Assembly: GCA_012270545.1 (NCBI GenBank)
Contig: JAAXID010000047.1
Coordinates: 1-32,754 of the forward strand
From: Anaerolineae bacterium
GTDB taxonomy: Bacteria > Chloroflexota > Anaerolineae > Aggregatilineales > Phototrophicaceae
Reading direction: 5' to 3'
DNA: 32,754 nt
Under the pieces are notes generated by a model. It saw nothing but the letters and a program-made list of their open reading frames with translations. It ran no database searches and was not told the origin of the DNA. Each line of letters begins with the position of its first letter. Position 1 is the stretch's first letter. The position numbers and the translations under genes are program-made. Shown piece after piece: positions 14,611 to 22,316 of this stretch.

Positions 14611-15614
14611 ATCTCAATCACATTGCACACGCCGACTGCCTGGATTATCTGCGCGACATTCCTGATGAGAGCGTCGATGTCACTTTTGCCGACCCGCCCT
14701 TCAATCTAAAGAAGAAATACAGCACATATTGGGACAACTTGGACGTGGCGCAGTATGTCGAATGGTGCCACCAATGGTTGCGAGAACTGGTGCGGGTAAC
14801 CAAGCCAAGCGGCAGCATTTTCATTCACAACATCCCCAAATGGCTGAGTTACTATTGCCATGTCCTGAACGATATCGCGGACTTCCGCCATTGGATTGCC
14901 TGGGAGGCGATGAGTACCCCGCTTGGCAAGACGCTGCTGCCGACGCATTACGGCATACTGTTTTACGCGAAGGACTACAGCCAGTTAAAGTTTTACGATG
15001 TTCGCTATCCCCATCACAGGTGCCGCAAATGCAATACGCTGCGCAAAGATTATGGCGGCAAGAAGAAAAGACTGCATCCCTTTGGCCCCATCGTGTCAGA
15101 TGTCTGGACGGACTTGCACCGGATTAAGCACAATAAACGCCGCGACAGGCACCCCTGCCAACTACCTATCCCTCTCCTCGAACGCATTATTTTGATGAGC
15201 ACTGATGAAGGTGATGTTGTGCTGGATCCATTTATGGGGACGGGAACAACTGCCGTTGCCGCGAAGCGACTAGGCAGAAACTACATGGGAACGGATATCG
15301 ACGCGAACTACGTAAAGATTTCAAGCGCCCATGTAGACGCGGTGCAGCCTACGTCCAAGATTGGCGATTCTTGGGTTAGCTTGTATCTGGATCAGGTCGC
15401 CACAATTCGCGACAAGGATTGGGTTGAACTGCAACAATATTTTGATGTGCCGCAGCCGGCGCCAGCCATTGACAGCATCTCAATCGTCTATCGAGAGGGG
15501 AAGTTGAAAGTCATAGAAGATTCAATATATGCTTACGACCGCCCTAAGCCAGTTCAAAACGAGTTGATAGGGATGGGTTTAGAAGACAGCGACGGTGCGC
15601 TTAAGGAACGGTAA
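14607..15614 (+). CDS. Type II DNA methyltransferase (beta class, N4-C/N6-A)
   Basis: The protective methyltransferase partner of the upstream endonuclease. Catalytic DPPF at 29-32 near the N-terminus and SAM-binding DPFMGTGTT at 207-215, in the beta-class order. The region between them, including a CRKC cysteine pair, is the likely recognition part. After the core there is an extra ~85-residue tail of unknown function. The gene starts within the endonuclease stop (ATGA), so it is translationally coupled. Its stop TAA directly abuts the first possible start of the downstream permease, so transporter expression may depend on read-through from this cassette. Confidence 0.92.
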   Translation: MNLNHIAHADCLDYLRDIPDESVDVTFADPPFNLKKKYSTYWDNLDVAQYVEWCHQWLRELVRVTKPSGSIFIHNIPKWLSYYCHVLNDIADFRHWIAWEAMSTPLGKTLLPTHYGILFYAKDYSQLKFYDVRYPHHRCRKCNTLRKDYGGKKKRLHPFGPIVSDVWTDLHRIKHNKRRDRHPCQLPIPLLERIILMSTDEGDVVLDPFMGTGTTAVAAKRLGRNYMGTDIDANYVKISSAHVDAVQPTSKIGDSWVSLYLDQVATIRDKDWVELQQYFDVPQPAPAIDSISIVYREGKLKVIEDSIYAYDRPKPVQNELIGMGLEDSDGALKER

Positions 15615-16766
15615 TTGTCCCCAATGAAATCCCCCCGCGCCATCGCCATCCAAATCGCTTTCCTGCTCATCCCCATCGCCATCTCGCTGGCGGTGGGGGC
15701 CGCCCTCGTCATCGCCGTGGGGCGCGACCCGCTGGAAGTCGTCGACGCCCTCTGGAAAGGCGCCTTCAAAGACAGTCGCAAGCTCGGTGGCGTCTTCAAC
15801 TTCTGGATCCCGCTCACCCTGGTCAGCATCGGCTTGGTCGTCACCTTCCGCGCGGGCTTATGGAACATCGGCGTCGAAGGCCAGATGATGATGGGCGCGC
15901 TCTTCGCCAGCTGGGGCGCGCAATACCTTCTGCTGGACGAGAGCCTCGCGCCCCTGCTCCACTTGATGCTGATCGCGCTCGCGGCGCTGGGCGGCATGTT
16001 TTGGGGGTGCATGGTCGGCATATTAAAAATCCGGCTGGGCGTCAACGAGATCTTCGGCGGCGTCGCCCTCAACGCCCTGGTCAACGTCATCTCGATCTAC
16101 CTGATCTCCGGTCCCTGGCAGCCGCGCATCGGCGGCTCGGCGCAAGGCACGGAACCCTTCCCCAGCCCCGCCCTGCTGCCCGAGTTCTCAGCCAGATTTC
16201 CAACCAATATCTTCATGATCGCGCTCGTCATCGCCGCCTTCGTCATCGTCATGATCATGCTCAACGCCACCCGCTGGGGGCTGAACCTGAAAGCAGTCGG
16301 GGCGAACATGCGCTCGGCGCTTTTGCTCGGCGTCGCCACGGAACGCACATCCTTGAGCGCCTTTCTGGTCTGCGGCGCGCTGGCGGGCATCGCCGGCTCC
16401 TACCGCGTTCTCTTCACCTTCGATAATCTCCGTCCGCTGGCATCGGGCGGGATCGGCTTCCTCGGGCTGCTGGTCGTGCTGCTGCTGAGCATCCGCCTGC
16501 TTTGGGTGCCGTTGATCGCCTTCGCCTTCGCCGCCATCTTGACCGGCAGTACACGCCTGCAGATCGCGCTCAAGCTGGATTCGTCGCTGGCTGGCGTGCT
16601 GCAAGGCATGCTCGTACTCTTTGTGATTCTGTTTCATGGTGTGCAGGAGGTCTTCTTCCCGCAGACCTTGGCTGATGACGAGTCCTCAGACCCCTCCCCG
16701 ACGCATCAGGGAGGGGAGTTGCTGTCGTCGCCTGGAAGTCTCCTCCACCGCGATGGGGGAGATTAG
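15615..16766 (+). CDS. BMP-type nucleoside/simple-sugar ABC transporter permease (first subunit)
   Basis: Integral membrane permease of the BPD_transp_2 family, partner of the ATPase at 12062-13558. It has 8-10 predicted hydrophobic spans and the family landmarks RAGLWNIGVEGQMMMGA (near residues 80-96) and LGVNEIFGGVALN. The start is uncertain: TTG 15615 has AAGGA 7 bases upstream (inside the methyltransferase gene), whereas ATG 15624 is the more usual codon but sits 16 bases from that site. The last ~25 residues, after LADDESS, are polar and low in homology because the frame reads into a hairpin repeat (16691-16777), so the ancestral protein was probably shorter. Forms an import channel with the next gene product, most likely for nucleosides. 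Confidence 0.9.
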   Translation: MSPMKSPRAIAIQIAFLLIPIAISLAVGAALVIAVGRDPLEVVDALWKGAFKDSRKLGGVFNFWIPLTLVSIGLVVTFRAGLWNIGVEGQMMMGALFASWGAQYLLLDESLAPLLHLMLIALAALGGMFWGCMVGILKIRLGVNEIFGGVALNALVNVISIYLISGPWQPRIGGSAQGTEPFPSPALLPEFSARFPTNIFMIALVIAAFVIVMIMLNATRWGLNLKAVGANMRSALLLGVATERTSLSAFLVCGALAGIAGSYRVLFTFDNLRPLASGGIGFLGLLVVLLLSIRLLWVPLIAFAFAAILTGSTRLQIALKLDSSLAGVLQGMLVLFVILFHGVQEVFFPQTLADDESSDPSPTHQGGELLSSPGSLLHRDGGD

Positions 16767-16777
16767 AGGGGGGTGAG
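16691..16777. repeat. Hairpin repeat, copy A (inside the permease end and next ribosome binding site)
   Basis: CCCCTCCC (16691-16698) pairs with GGGAGGGG (16709-16716) around a 10-base loop. A second weaker hairpin (TCCTCCA with TGGGGGA) follows at about 16741-16760. It ends in GGGGGAGATTAGAGGGGG, which recurs at 24300-24316, and GCATC-GGGA-GGGGAG is also shared with the second copy. The element forms part of the permease C-terminus, and its purine-rich end supplies the ribosome binding site of the next gene. Confidence 0.65.
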
Positions 16778-17800
16778 GTGAACGAAGAATTCCTCAACAC
16801 GCTCGGCAGCATCGTCGGCACCGCTACCCCTCTGGTGATCGCTAGCCTCGGCGAGACCATCACCGAACGCGCCGGCGTCGTCAATCTGTCGCTGGATGGC
16901 AGTTTGGCGTTGGCCGCCGTCCTGGGCTTCGCCGCCGCCTGGACCGCGCAAGAAGCCGGCGTGCTTGATGTCCCGCTGCAGATCGCGCTCGGCATCGCCG
17001 TCGCCATGCTGGCCGGTGCATTGATCGCCGTGCTGGTTGGCTTTTCCAGCATCAAACTGCGCCGCGATCAAGTGGCGGTCGGCTTCGTGCTAACCTTGCT
17101 GGCGGCCGAATTGGCGCGCTTCCTCGGGGCTGACTTCACTCGCATTCCCGGTCCACAAATCACGCGATTCAACATCCCGCTTCTCGAGAATGTGCCTATA
17201 CTTGGTCCCGTATTCTTCCAACAGAATCTGCTCGTTTACTTCAGTTACCTGCTGATGTTCGGGATCTGGTTCTGGCTCTTCCGCAGCAGCGGGGGCTTGA
17301 CCCTGCGCGCCATTGGCGAGCGACCGGAAGCGGCCTATGCCCGCGGCGCCCGCGTGCAGCGCCAGCGCTATTGGTACACTTTCCTCGGCGGCGCGCTGGT
17401 CGGCTTGGCCGGCGCCGCCTACTCGCTCAACGTCAAGCCAGGCTGGTCGAGCCCGCCGGCGATGCAAGGCGACGGTTGGATCGCGCTCGCCATTGTGATT
17501 TTCGGCGGTTGGCACCCATTCCGCGTCGTCTTGGGCGCTTATCTCTTCGCCGCCCTGCGCGCCGTTTCCAGCAATATCCAGACCAACGGCTTGTTCATAT
17601 TCGGTCAGGAGATCAACTTCCCCTTCGTTCTGCTCAATACCTTGCCCTGGCTGCTGATGATTGTGACGCTCCTCATCGTCAGCGGCGGACTCACCGAGCG
17701 CCTGCTGCAGTATATGCCACGCGCCGTGCAGCGCCGCCTGCGCGCCTTCCTCCGCTCCGACCCACCGAAGGCGCTGGGCACACGCTTCGAAGTGGAATGA
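16778..17800 (+). CDS. BMP-type nucleoside/simple-sugar ABC transporter permease (second subunit)
   Basis: Second integral membrane subunit of the importer. The N-terminus has the family hallmark PLVIASLGETITERAGVVNL (residues 18-37) and the middle part contains RAIGERPEAA (173-182), which faces the ATPase in related transporters. Around 8 hydrophobic spans. The start is GTG with an unusually purine-rich upstream sequence (AGAGGGGGGTGAG) contributed by a repeat element. It lies 11 bases after the first permease gene and is surely cotranscribed with it. By family, purine or pyrimidine nucleosides are the likely cargo, but simple sugars cannot be excluded. Confidence 0.9.
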   Translation: MNEEFLNTLGSIVGTATPLVIASLGETITERAGVVNLSLDGSLALAAVLGFAAAWTAQEAGVLDVPLQIALGIAVAMLAGALIAVLVGFSSIKLRRDQVAVGFVLTLLAAELARFLGADFTRIPGPQITRFNIPLLENVPILGPVFFQQNLLVYFSYLLMFGIWFWLFRSSGGLTLRAIGERPEAAYARGARVQRQRYWYTFLGGALVGLAGAAYSLNVKPGWSSPPAMQGDGWIALAIVIFGGWHPFRVVLGAYLFAALRAVSSNIQTNGLFIFGQEINFPFVLLNTLPWLLMIVTLLIVSGGLTERLLQYMPRAVQRRLRAFLRSDPPKALGTRFEVE

Positions 17801-17830
17801 GCCGCTGCGTGCATTCCGAGAATCCGTAGG

Positions 17831-17848
17831 GGCGACTCTTGAGTCGTC
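17831..17848. repeat. Short inverted repeat upstream of the Nudix gene
   Basis: GGCGACTC-TT-GAGTCGTC forms an 8-bp stem with one G-T pair. The flanking CGTAGGGGCG occurs in reverse (CGCCCCTACG) inside the repeat region at 24275-24284, so this is probably a small dispersed element. An in-frame TTG at 17839 falls in its loop and is therefore a poor start codon for the following gene. Confidence 0.5.
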
Positions 17849-17874
17849 CGAAATCAGCCAATAGCGCAAAAGAT

Positions 17875-18345
17875 ATGGGTGTGAAAAAGAAAAAACGACG
17901 GATTAGGCCGCTCGCCCTCTGCGTCTTCCGGCGCGAAGATAAGATCTTCGTTTCACGCGGCTACGATTCGCATACGGGCGAAACCTTCTATCGGCCGATT
18001 GGCGGCAAGATTGAATTTAGCGAGCGCGGCGCAGAAACAGTCGCGCGCGAAGTCAGGGAAGAAATCGACGCCGAAGTCGCCGATCTCTTTTACCTCGGCA
18101 CTCTCGAAAACATTTTCTTTTACGAAGGCGCGCCGCATCATGAGATCATCATGATTTACGATGGCCGCTTCTGCGATCCCGTCATGAATCGTGACGAAAT
18201 CAGCGTTACCGGCGCCGATGATGGCGATATCCTCTACGAAGGGTCTTGGAAGCGCCTTGATTTCTTCCGCGAGCAGGATGCGCCGCCGCTTTATCCTGAA
18301 GGCTTGCTGGATCTGCTGGATTCCGTCGTTGAGAAGAGTCGCTAG
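17875..18345 (+). CDS. Nudix hydrolase
   Basis: Cytosolic pyrophosphohydrolase that hydrolyses a nucleoside diphosphate linked to another moiety. The Nudix box runs from G44: GKIEFSE, seven residues, then REVREEI (58-64), matching the G-x5-E-x7-REUxEE core. The usual glycine near the end of the box is replaced by aspartate. The domain starts soon after a basic leader (MGVKKKKRRIRP). The ATG at 17875 was preferred over TTG 17839 because the latter sits in a hairpin; neither has a clear ribosome binding site. Substrate unknown; the family includes ADP-ribose and (d)NTP hydrolases. It follows the nucleoside importer in the same direction, so a link to nucleotide salvage is possible but unproven. 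Confidence 0.88.
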   Translation: MGVKKKKRRIRPLALCVFRREDKIFVSRGYDSHTGETFYRPIGGKIEFSERGAETVAREVREEIDAEVADLFYLGTLENIFFYEGAPHHEIIMIYDGRFCDPVMNRDEISVTGADDGDILYEGSWKRLDFFREQDAPPLYPEGLLDLLDSVVEKSR

Positions 18346-18392
18346 CGGACTTTCCGCCTGCTACGACGTCTGACGCTCAGAGTCGCGCTTCG

Positions 18393-18422
18393 TAGTCATT
18401 CTCTTCGAATGGCTGTTATAAT
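18393..18422 (+). promoter_or_regulatory. Candidate promoter for the PAP2-like gene
   Basis: A perfect TATAAT (18417-18422) is preceded by TAGTCA (18393-18398, 4 of 6) with an 18-base spacer. It lies 32 bases before the ATG at 18455. Confidence 0.5.
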
Positions 18423-18454
18423 GGATATTTGGACTCGCCGAATGAGATTGACCC

Positions 18455-19096
18455 ATGGACATCCGTCTGCCGTTGCCGGCCGCGCTCCGCCATCGAGTCG
18501 AATCTGAAGAATATCCTTGGGCCTACCTCAGCTCGCTCTTGCTCAGTCCACCGGCCGTCTGGACGGTTTGGGTTTACGCTATCGCATGGACGTCCAGCAC
18601 CAACCGGCACCCGAATCTGCTATTCGCTTCGTTATTTGCATTTACTGTCTGCGCCGCGCCGATTCTCTTCGTGTCCTTCATGGTCCGCAACGGACGCATC
18701 GGCGACTTGCATATGCGAGAAAGCCGCGAGCGCTACATCCCCTATTCCATCGCCATTATCGGTGGCGTAATTTGTACAATGATTTTCGGGTATATTGACG
18801 CCGACCCAGTTTTCTACGTTGTAACGCTTGTTACCATAGCCGAACTCGCCCTTATGCTGGTCGGCACCATCTTCATTCACATCAGCTTTCATGCCGCGGG
18901 CATGGCGAGCGTCATCTCAGCCACCACCTTGATATATGGCTTCAGCAATGGACTGGTGTTTCTGCCGCTGCTCTTGCTCGTCGTGCTGGCGCGGCTGGTG
19001 CTGGAGCGTCACAGTCCGGCGCAGATCATCCTCGGCGCCTTGATCGGCGTACTGACGCCTCTAGGGGTAATTGCCGCAATGGGGATGTTAATCTAG
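18455..19096 (+). CDS. PAP2-like (phosphatidic acid phosphatase type 2 related) membrane protein
   Basis: A 213-residue integral membrane protein with about five or six hydrophobic spans. The layout follows PAP2-family lipid phosphatases but the motifs are degenerate: motif 1 appears as R88...RYIP (93-96), motif 2 as SFHAAGM (144-150) with H146 retained, motif 3 as ARLVLERHSPAQ (179-190) with R180 and H186 retained and the usual aspartate replaced by Q190. It may still act on an undecaprenyl or phosphatidyl phosphate, but altered activity is possible. The ATG has no strong ribosome binding site. Confidence 0.65.
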   Translation: MDIRLPLPAALRHRVESEEYPWAYLSSLLLSPPAVWTVWVYAIAWTSSTNRHPNLLFASLFAFTVCAAPILFVSFMVRNGRIGDLHMRESRERYIPYSIAIIGGVICTMIFGYIDADPVFYVVTLVTIAELALMLVGTIFIHISFHAAGMASVISATTLIYGFSNGLVFLPLLLLVVLARLVLERHSPAQIILGALIGVLTPLGVIAAMGMLI

Positions 19097-19103
19097 CCCC
19101 GGG

Positions 19104-20156
19104 TCACGCGCGCCAGATCCGCGCCGTCCCATCCCAAGACCAGGATAAAATACGTGTGCCATCGTTGTTCCAGAGGGCGCCGTTAACCAGATTCCGATGC
19201 CGCAGGCGCCGCGGCGATTCTTCGTCCCAGAGGTAGACATAGATATGCGACCAGGAAAGCACGCGCTCTTCTAGACCATCCCAACGCGCGCCGATCACCC
19301 AGTCGTCATGCCGGAAGACGCGCTGTGACTTGGCGCCATCTACTGACCAGATCTGCACGGTATCATCACCCGACCAGGACATCACCATGGATTCATCGCG
19401 CGACCAGATCGCTCGTTTCACGAAACTGCGGTGCCGCACGCCGCTTAGCGCGCGTCCGCTGATGCTAAATCCGTCCGTCTCATACACTTGCGCCGCGCCA
19501 TTGGCGAACCAAGCTAACAAGCGCGTTTCATCGTCATTCCATTGTAGACCGAGTAGCATGCTCCGCTGTGGCAGCGCGTAATGGCGCTCGTCGCCCGAAT
19601 CGACATCCCAGACGTATATCCGCCCGGCTTCTGACCAGGCGCGGATTTCAGACTCATCCGCGCTCCATACCGCGCCGCCAATTTCCACCGGCGCCTCGAA
19701 ACGCCGCACCATCTCGCCATCTAGGAGCGACAGGATCGCCCCGACGCCCGCCCGCGCGAATGCCAATGCGGCGGTTTCGTCCGCGTTCAGCTCCAGCGCC
19801 AGTGGCAGACCAGCCAGCTCCCAGCTGGCGACCGTCGAGCCATCGTCGGCGTCGCTCAAAAGCACCGTACCCGATTCCTCCGCCGAGAGGATCGCCGCGT
19901 CGTCCAGAACCCACTGCGCGTGCGTCACCGCAGTCCCGCTTTCGTGGTATGTGAGCAGACGCTCGCCATCTTCCGCTGACCAGACGTGTATCGACCCGTT
20001 CCCCTCGGCCGTGAGGATGCGCGTTTCATCCGCGTTCCAGGACGCTGTCCGGACGGCGCTCTCGTGTTCAAGAACCAATTCAGCGCCGCTTGACTGGGCT
20101 GAAGCCGCCAAAACCAAGTGGAACAAGGCGAGAAGAAGAGCGATGACACGAACCAT
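19104..20156 (-). CDS. Secreted WD40-repeat (beta-propeller) protein
   Basis: A signal peptide (MVRVIALLLALFHLVLA, cleavage near ASAQ) is followed by roughly eight WD40-type blades covering the whole protein. Repeated patterns of the form W-N-x-D-E-x-R-I-L-(T/S) and (H/R)-V/I-W-S/D recur about every 40 residues, and the last blade ends in WDGTARIWRA. Such propellers are protein-interaction scaffolds with no intrinsic catalysis. The ATG at 20156 was chosen because GAGGTGA lies 6 bases upstream; a longer in-frame start at 20189 would add 11 residues ahead of the signal peptide. Probably exported to the cell surface. It stands alone, in the same direction as the operon to its right, with about 107 bases between. 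Confidence 0.85.
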   Translation of the reverse strand: MVRVIALLLALFHLVLAASAQSSGAELVLEHESAVRTASWNADETRILTAEGNGSIHVWSAEDGERLLTYHESGTAVTHAQWVLDDAAILSAEESGTVLLSDADDGSTVASWELAGLPLALELNADETAALAFARAGVGAILSLLDGEMVRRFEAPVEIGGAVWSADESEIRAWSEAGRIYVWDVDSGDERHYALPQRSMLLGLQWNDDETRLLAWFANGAAQVYETDGFSISGRALSGVRHRSFVKRAIWSRDESMVMSWSGDDTVQIWSVDGAKSQRVFRHDDWVIGARWDGLEERVLSWSHIYVYLWDEESPRRLRHRNLVNGALWNNDGTRILSWSWDGTARIWRA

Positions 20157-20262
20157 TGTAGTCACCTCTAAACGCTGGCAACGATACATGCGCCAAGCTT
20201 AGCACAGAATTCTTACATTCTAATGACGGGCTGCGGACGAGGCAGCGGATAGGATCCCGGCC

Positions 20263-21270
20263 TCAGCTACTCTGATTTTCCGCGTCAGTCACCTCAACGC
20301 GCCGTCCTGTCTCGTATGATTCAATCGCCGCGTAAGCCAGCGCCAGAGCGCGATGGCCGGCGCGCGCATGCACTGGTGGTTCAGCGCCACGCTTGAAGGC
20401 TGCGATCATCGGCTCAAGATAGCGATCGAAAGTTCGGTGAAACTCGCGATCCGGGTCGTTGAAATAGCCCGCCTCCCAAATCTCGCCTGTTTCCTCGCCA
20501 GCGCGATGGAAGCTGTAGCGCTTTACCGTGTCGTCAATCGTTATACGGCCTTCCGTGCCATTTACCTCAACCCGGTGCGTTTCGGGATAAGCGTAGGAAG
20601 AGTCGTATGACCCTACCAGACTGCCCACCGCGCCGCTGGCGAACTTCAGCGAAAGCGCCATCGTGCTGAAACCTTTGTCAGTAATATCCGTCATCTCCGC
20701 CTGGAGGGTGGCGATCGGTCCGCACAAATGCTCGAGCATGTCGAAACCGTGGCACTGCGTTTCGATCAGATTCGCCTGAGGGTGTTCGCCGCCACCTTCG
20801 CCACCGAAGCGCCAAGTCGCGAAAACCAGCTCGCCCAGGCGCCCGCCGTCAATCGCCGCCTTCGCCAACTGCACCGGCTTGGCATAACGGTGATTGAAGT
20901 TAATCGCGAAAAAGAGGTCGCGCACCTCGGCCTCTCGCAGCAAAGTCTCCGCTTCTGCCATGTCGAAGACCAGCGGCTTCTCCACCAGCAGGGGATAACC
21001 CGCCCTTATCACCCGCAGCGTCGGCTCGAAATGTCCCATGTTGGGCAAGCTGATGCTGACCAGATCGGGCTTTTCGGTAGCGAGCATCTCGTCCACATCG
21101 AGGTAATAGCGCAGGCTGAACTGCCGGGCGCGCGCTTTGGTGCGTGCTTCCGTGCGCCCGGCAACAGCGCATAATGCCACATCGTCGCGCGCTGCGAAGA
21201 CACGCGCATGCTGATAGCCCCAGCCGCCGGCGCCGACCAGCGCGACCTTGATGCGCTCTCTTTTCGTCAT
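20263..21270 (-). CDS. Gfo/Idh/MocA family NAD(P)-dependent oxidoreductase
   Basis: Dehydrogenase of sugars, inositols or related polyols. N-terminal Rossmann domain with GAGGWG (13-18) and the family EKP motif (97-99, catalytic-site K98); the C-terminal substrate domain follows. It is the last gene of a five-gene minus-strand carbohydrate operon, and its start overlaps the upstream dehydrogenase stop by ATGA. With that partner it probably oxidises the imported substrate. Expected length (335 residues). The substrate cannot be named from sequence. Confidence 0.9.
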   Translation of the reverse strand: MTKRERIKVALVGAGGWGYQHARVFAARDDVALCAVAGRTEARTKARARQFSLRYYLDVDEMLATEKPDLVSISLPNMGHFEPTLRVIRAGYPLLVEKPLVFDMAEAETLLREAEVRDLFFAINFNHRYAKPVQLAKAAIDGGRLGELVFATWRFGGEGGGEHPQANLIETQCHGFDMLEHLCGPIATLQAEMTDITDKGFSTMALSLKFASGAVGSLVGSYDSSYAYPETHRVEVNGTEGRITIDDTVKRYSFHRAGEETGEIWEAGYFNDPDREFHRTFDRYLEPMIAAFKRGAEPPVHARAGHRALALAYAAIESYETGRRVEVTDAENQSS

Positions 21271-22298
21271 TGTTCAATGACGACCTTGCCAGTGTTGCCT
21301 TCAAAGAAGAGCTCAAAGGCGCGCTGTATCTCGCTGACTGGCAGGCGATGGGTGATGATTTGCCTGAAGTAATCTATGTGATCCCGCAAAAGCGCCAGGT
21401 TGTCGGGCAGTTCGTTATAGCAGAAATACTCGCTGCCGATCACAGCCCGCTCAGGCCCTATCAGGTCGGGCGAAATCGTCAGATCCAGCCCTTCGCCATG
21501 ACCGATGCAGACTAGCGTTCCCCGCTGCGACAGGCTGTCCAGGCAAGCGCGCCGCGCGCTACTCTTCCCGCTGGTGTCGAAGCCAGCATCAACTTCTGAT
21601 AGCCCGTGACGCTTCAAGCCCGCGGCCAATGATCCTTCCGCCACATTAACTGGCAAACCGCCCATTCGCTCGGCCAAAGCCAACCGATAGGGGATGACAT
21701 CCGCAATCACCACCGGCAAATCGAATCCCAGCATGACCTTGAGCATCGCCAGCATGCCCAGCCCAATCGGACCCGCGCCAGCAACAACAGCCGACTCGAT
21801 ATCTTTTCGCAGCAACAGAGCGCGCCGAAGGCCATGCCCGTTGGTGCCCATGATGTCCAGCAGCAGCGTCGCCTCCGTCGGAGTCATATCGCTATCGACG
21901 GCGAAGAAAACATTCTCGTTGACCAGTTCATAGACGCCGAAACCGCCATCGGCATTGAAGCCATAGTCGGCGCGTTTCCGCAGGCACTGATTGGTGAACC
22001 CGAGCGCGCAGCTGCGGCAGTCCCCGCAGAAGTCCATCAAGAAGACCGCGCCCGGCGTTCCGACTGTCGTGGAAGTTCCCGGCCCCACAGCGGCGACGAT
22101 GCCGGCGCCCTCATGCCCCGGCGTCACAGCGCTGCCCTCGTAGAACTGACCGCGCTCCGAGCCGCAAAGCGCATTCGCGCCCACCTGAAGCAGCAGCTGC
22201 CCCACTGCCGGCACCGGCACGTCCTTTTCATGAAAGCTGATAAGTCCGTCGCCCTCGAATTTGGGCACGGTCATGACTTCGGGTATGGTTCGTAGCAT
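21267..22298 (-). CDS. Zinc-dependent alcohol dehydrogenase family protein
   Basis: Polyol or sugar dehydrogenase of the MDR superfamily. The catalytic zinc site is intact (C45 in CGSE, H62-E63 in GHEG), and the structural zinc is held by C91, C94, C97 and C105. The nucleotide-binding loop is GAGPIGLG. Unlike the dehydrogenase at 1653-2621, it keeps the structural-zinc lobe. Fourth gene of the operon: 18 bases after the permease gene and overlapping the next gene by ATGA. The context indicates oxidation of an imported alditol, inositol or aldose. Confidence 0.9.
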   Translation of the reverse strand: MLRTIPEVMTVPKFEGDGLISFHEKDVPVPAVGQLLLQVGANALCGSERGQFYEGSAVTPGHEGAGIVAAVGPGTSTTVGTPGAVFLMDFCGDCRSCALGFTNQCLRKRADYGFNADGGFGVYELVNENVFFAVDSDMTPTEATLLLDIMGTNGHGLRRALLLRKDIESAVVAGAGPIGLGMLAMLKVMLGFDLPVVIADVIPYRLALAERMGGLPVNVAEGSLAAGLKRHGLSEVDAGFDTSGKSSARRACLDSLSQRGTLVCIGHGEGLDLTISPDLIGPERAVIGSEYFCYNELPDNLALLRDHIDYFRQIITHRLPVSEIQRAFELFFEGNTGKVVIEQ

Positions 22299-22316
22299 CC
22301 TGTATGTTGTCCTTGT

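Noticed and set aside
13559-15624. Target-site duplication or terminal inverted repeats around the restriction cassette
   Set aside because: I compared the sequence after the ATPase stop with that around the permease start and saw no matching direct or inverted repeats, so no transposition mechanism is claimed.
17839-17874. Longer Nudix start at TTG 17839
   Set aside because: The TTG lies in the two-base loop of an inverted repeat and adds residues before the conserved domain with no sign of conservation, so ATG 17875 was preferred; neither start has a strong ribosome binding site.
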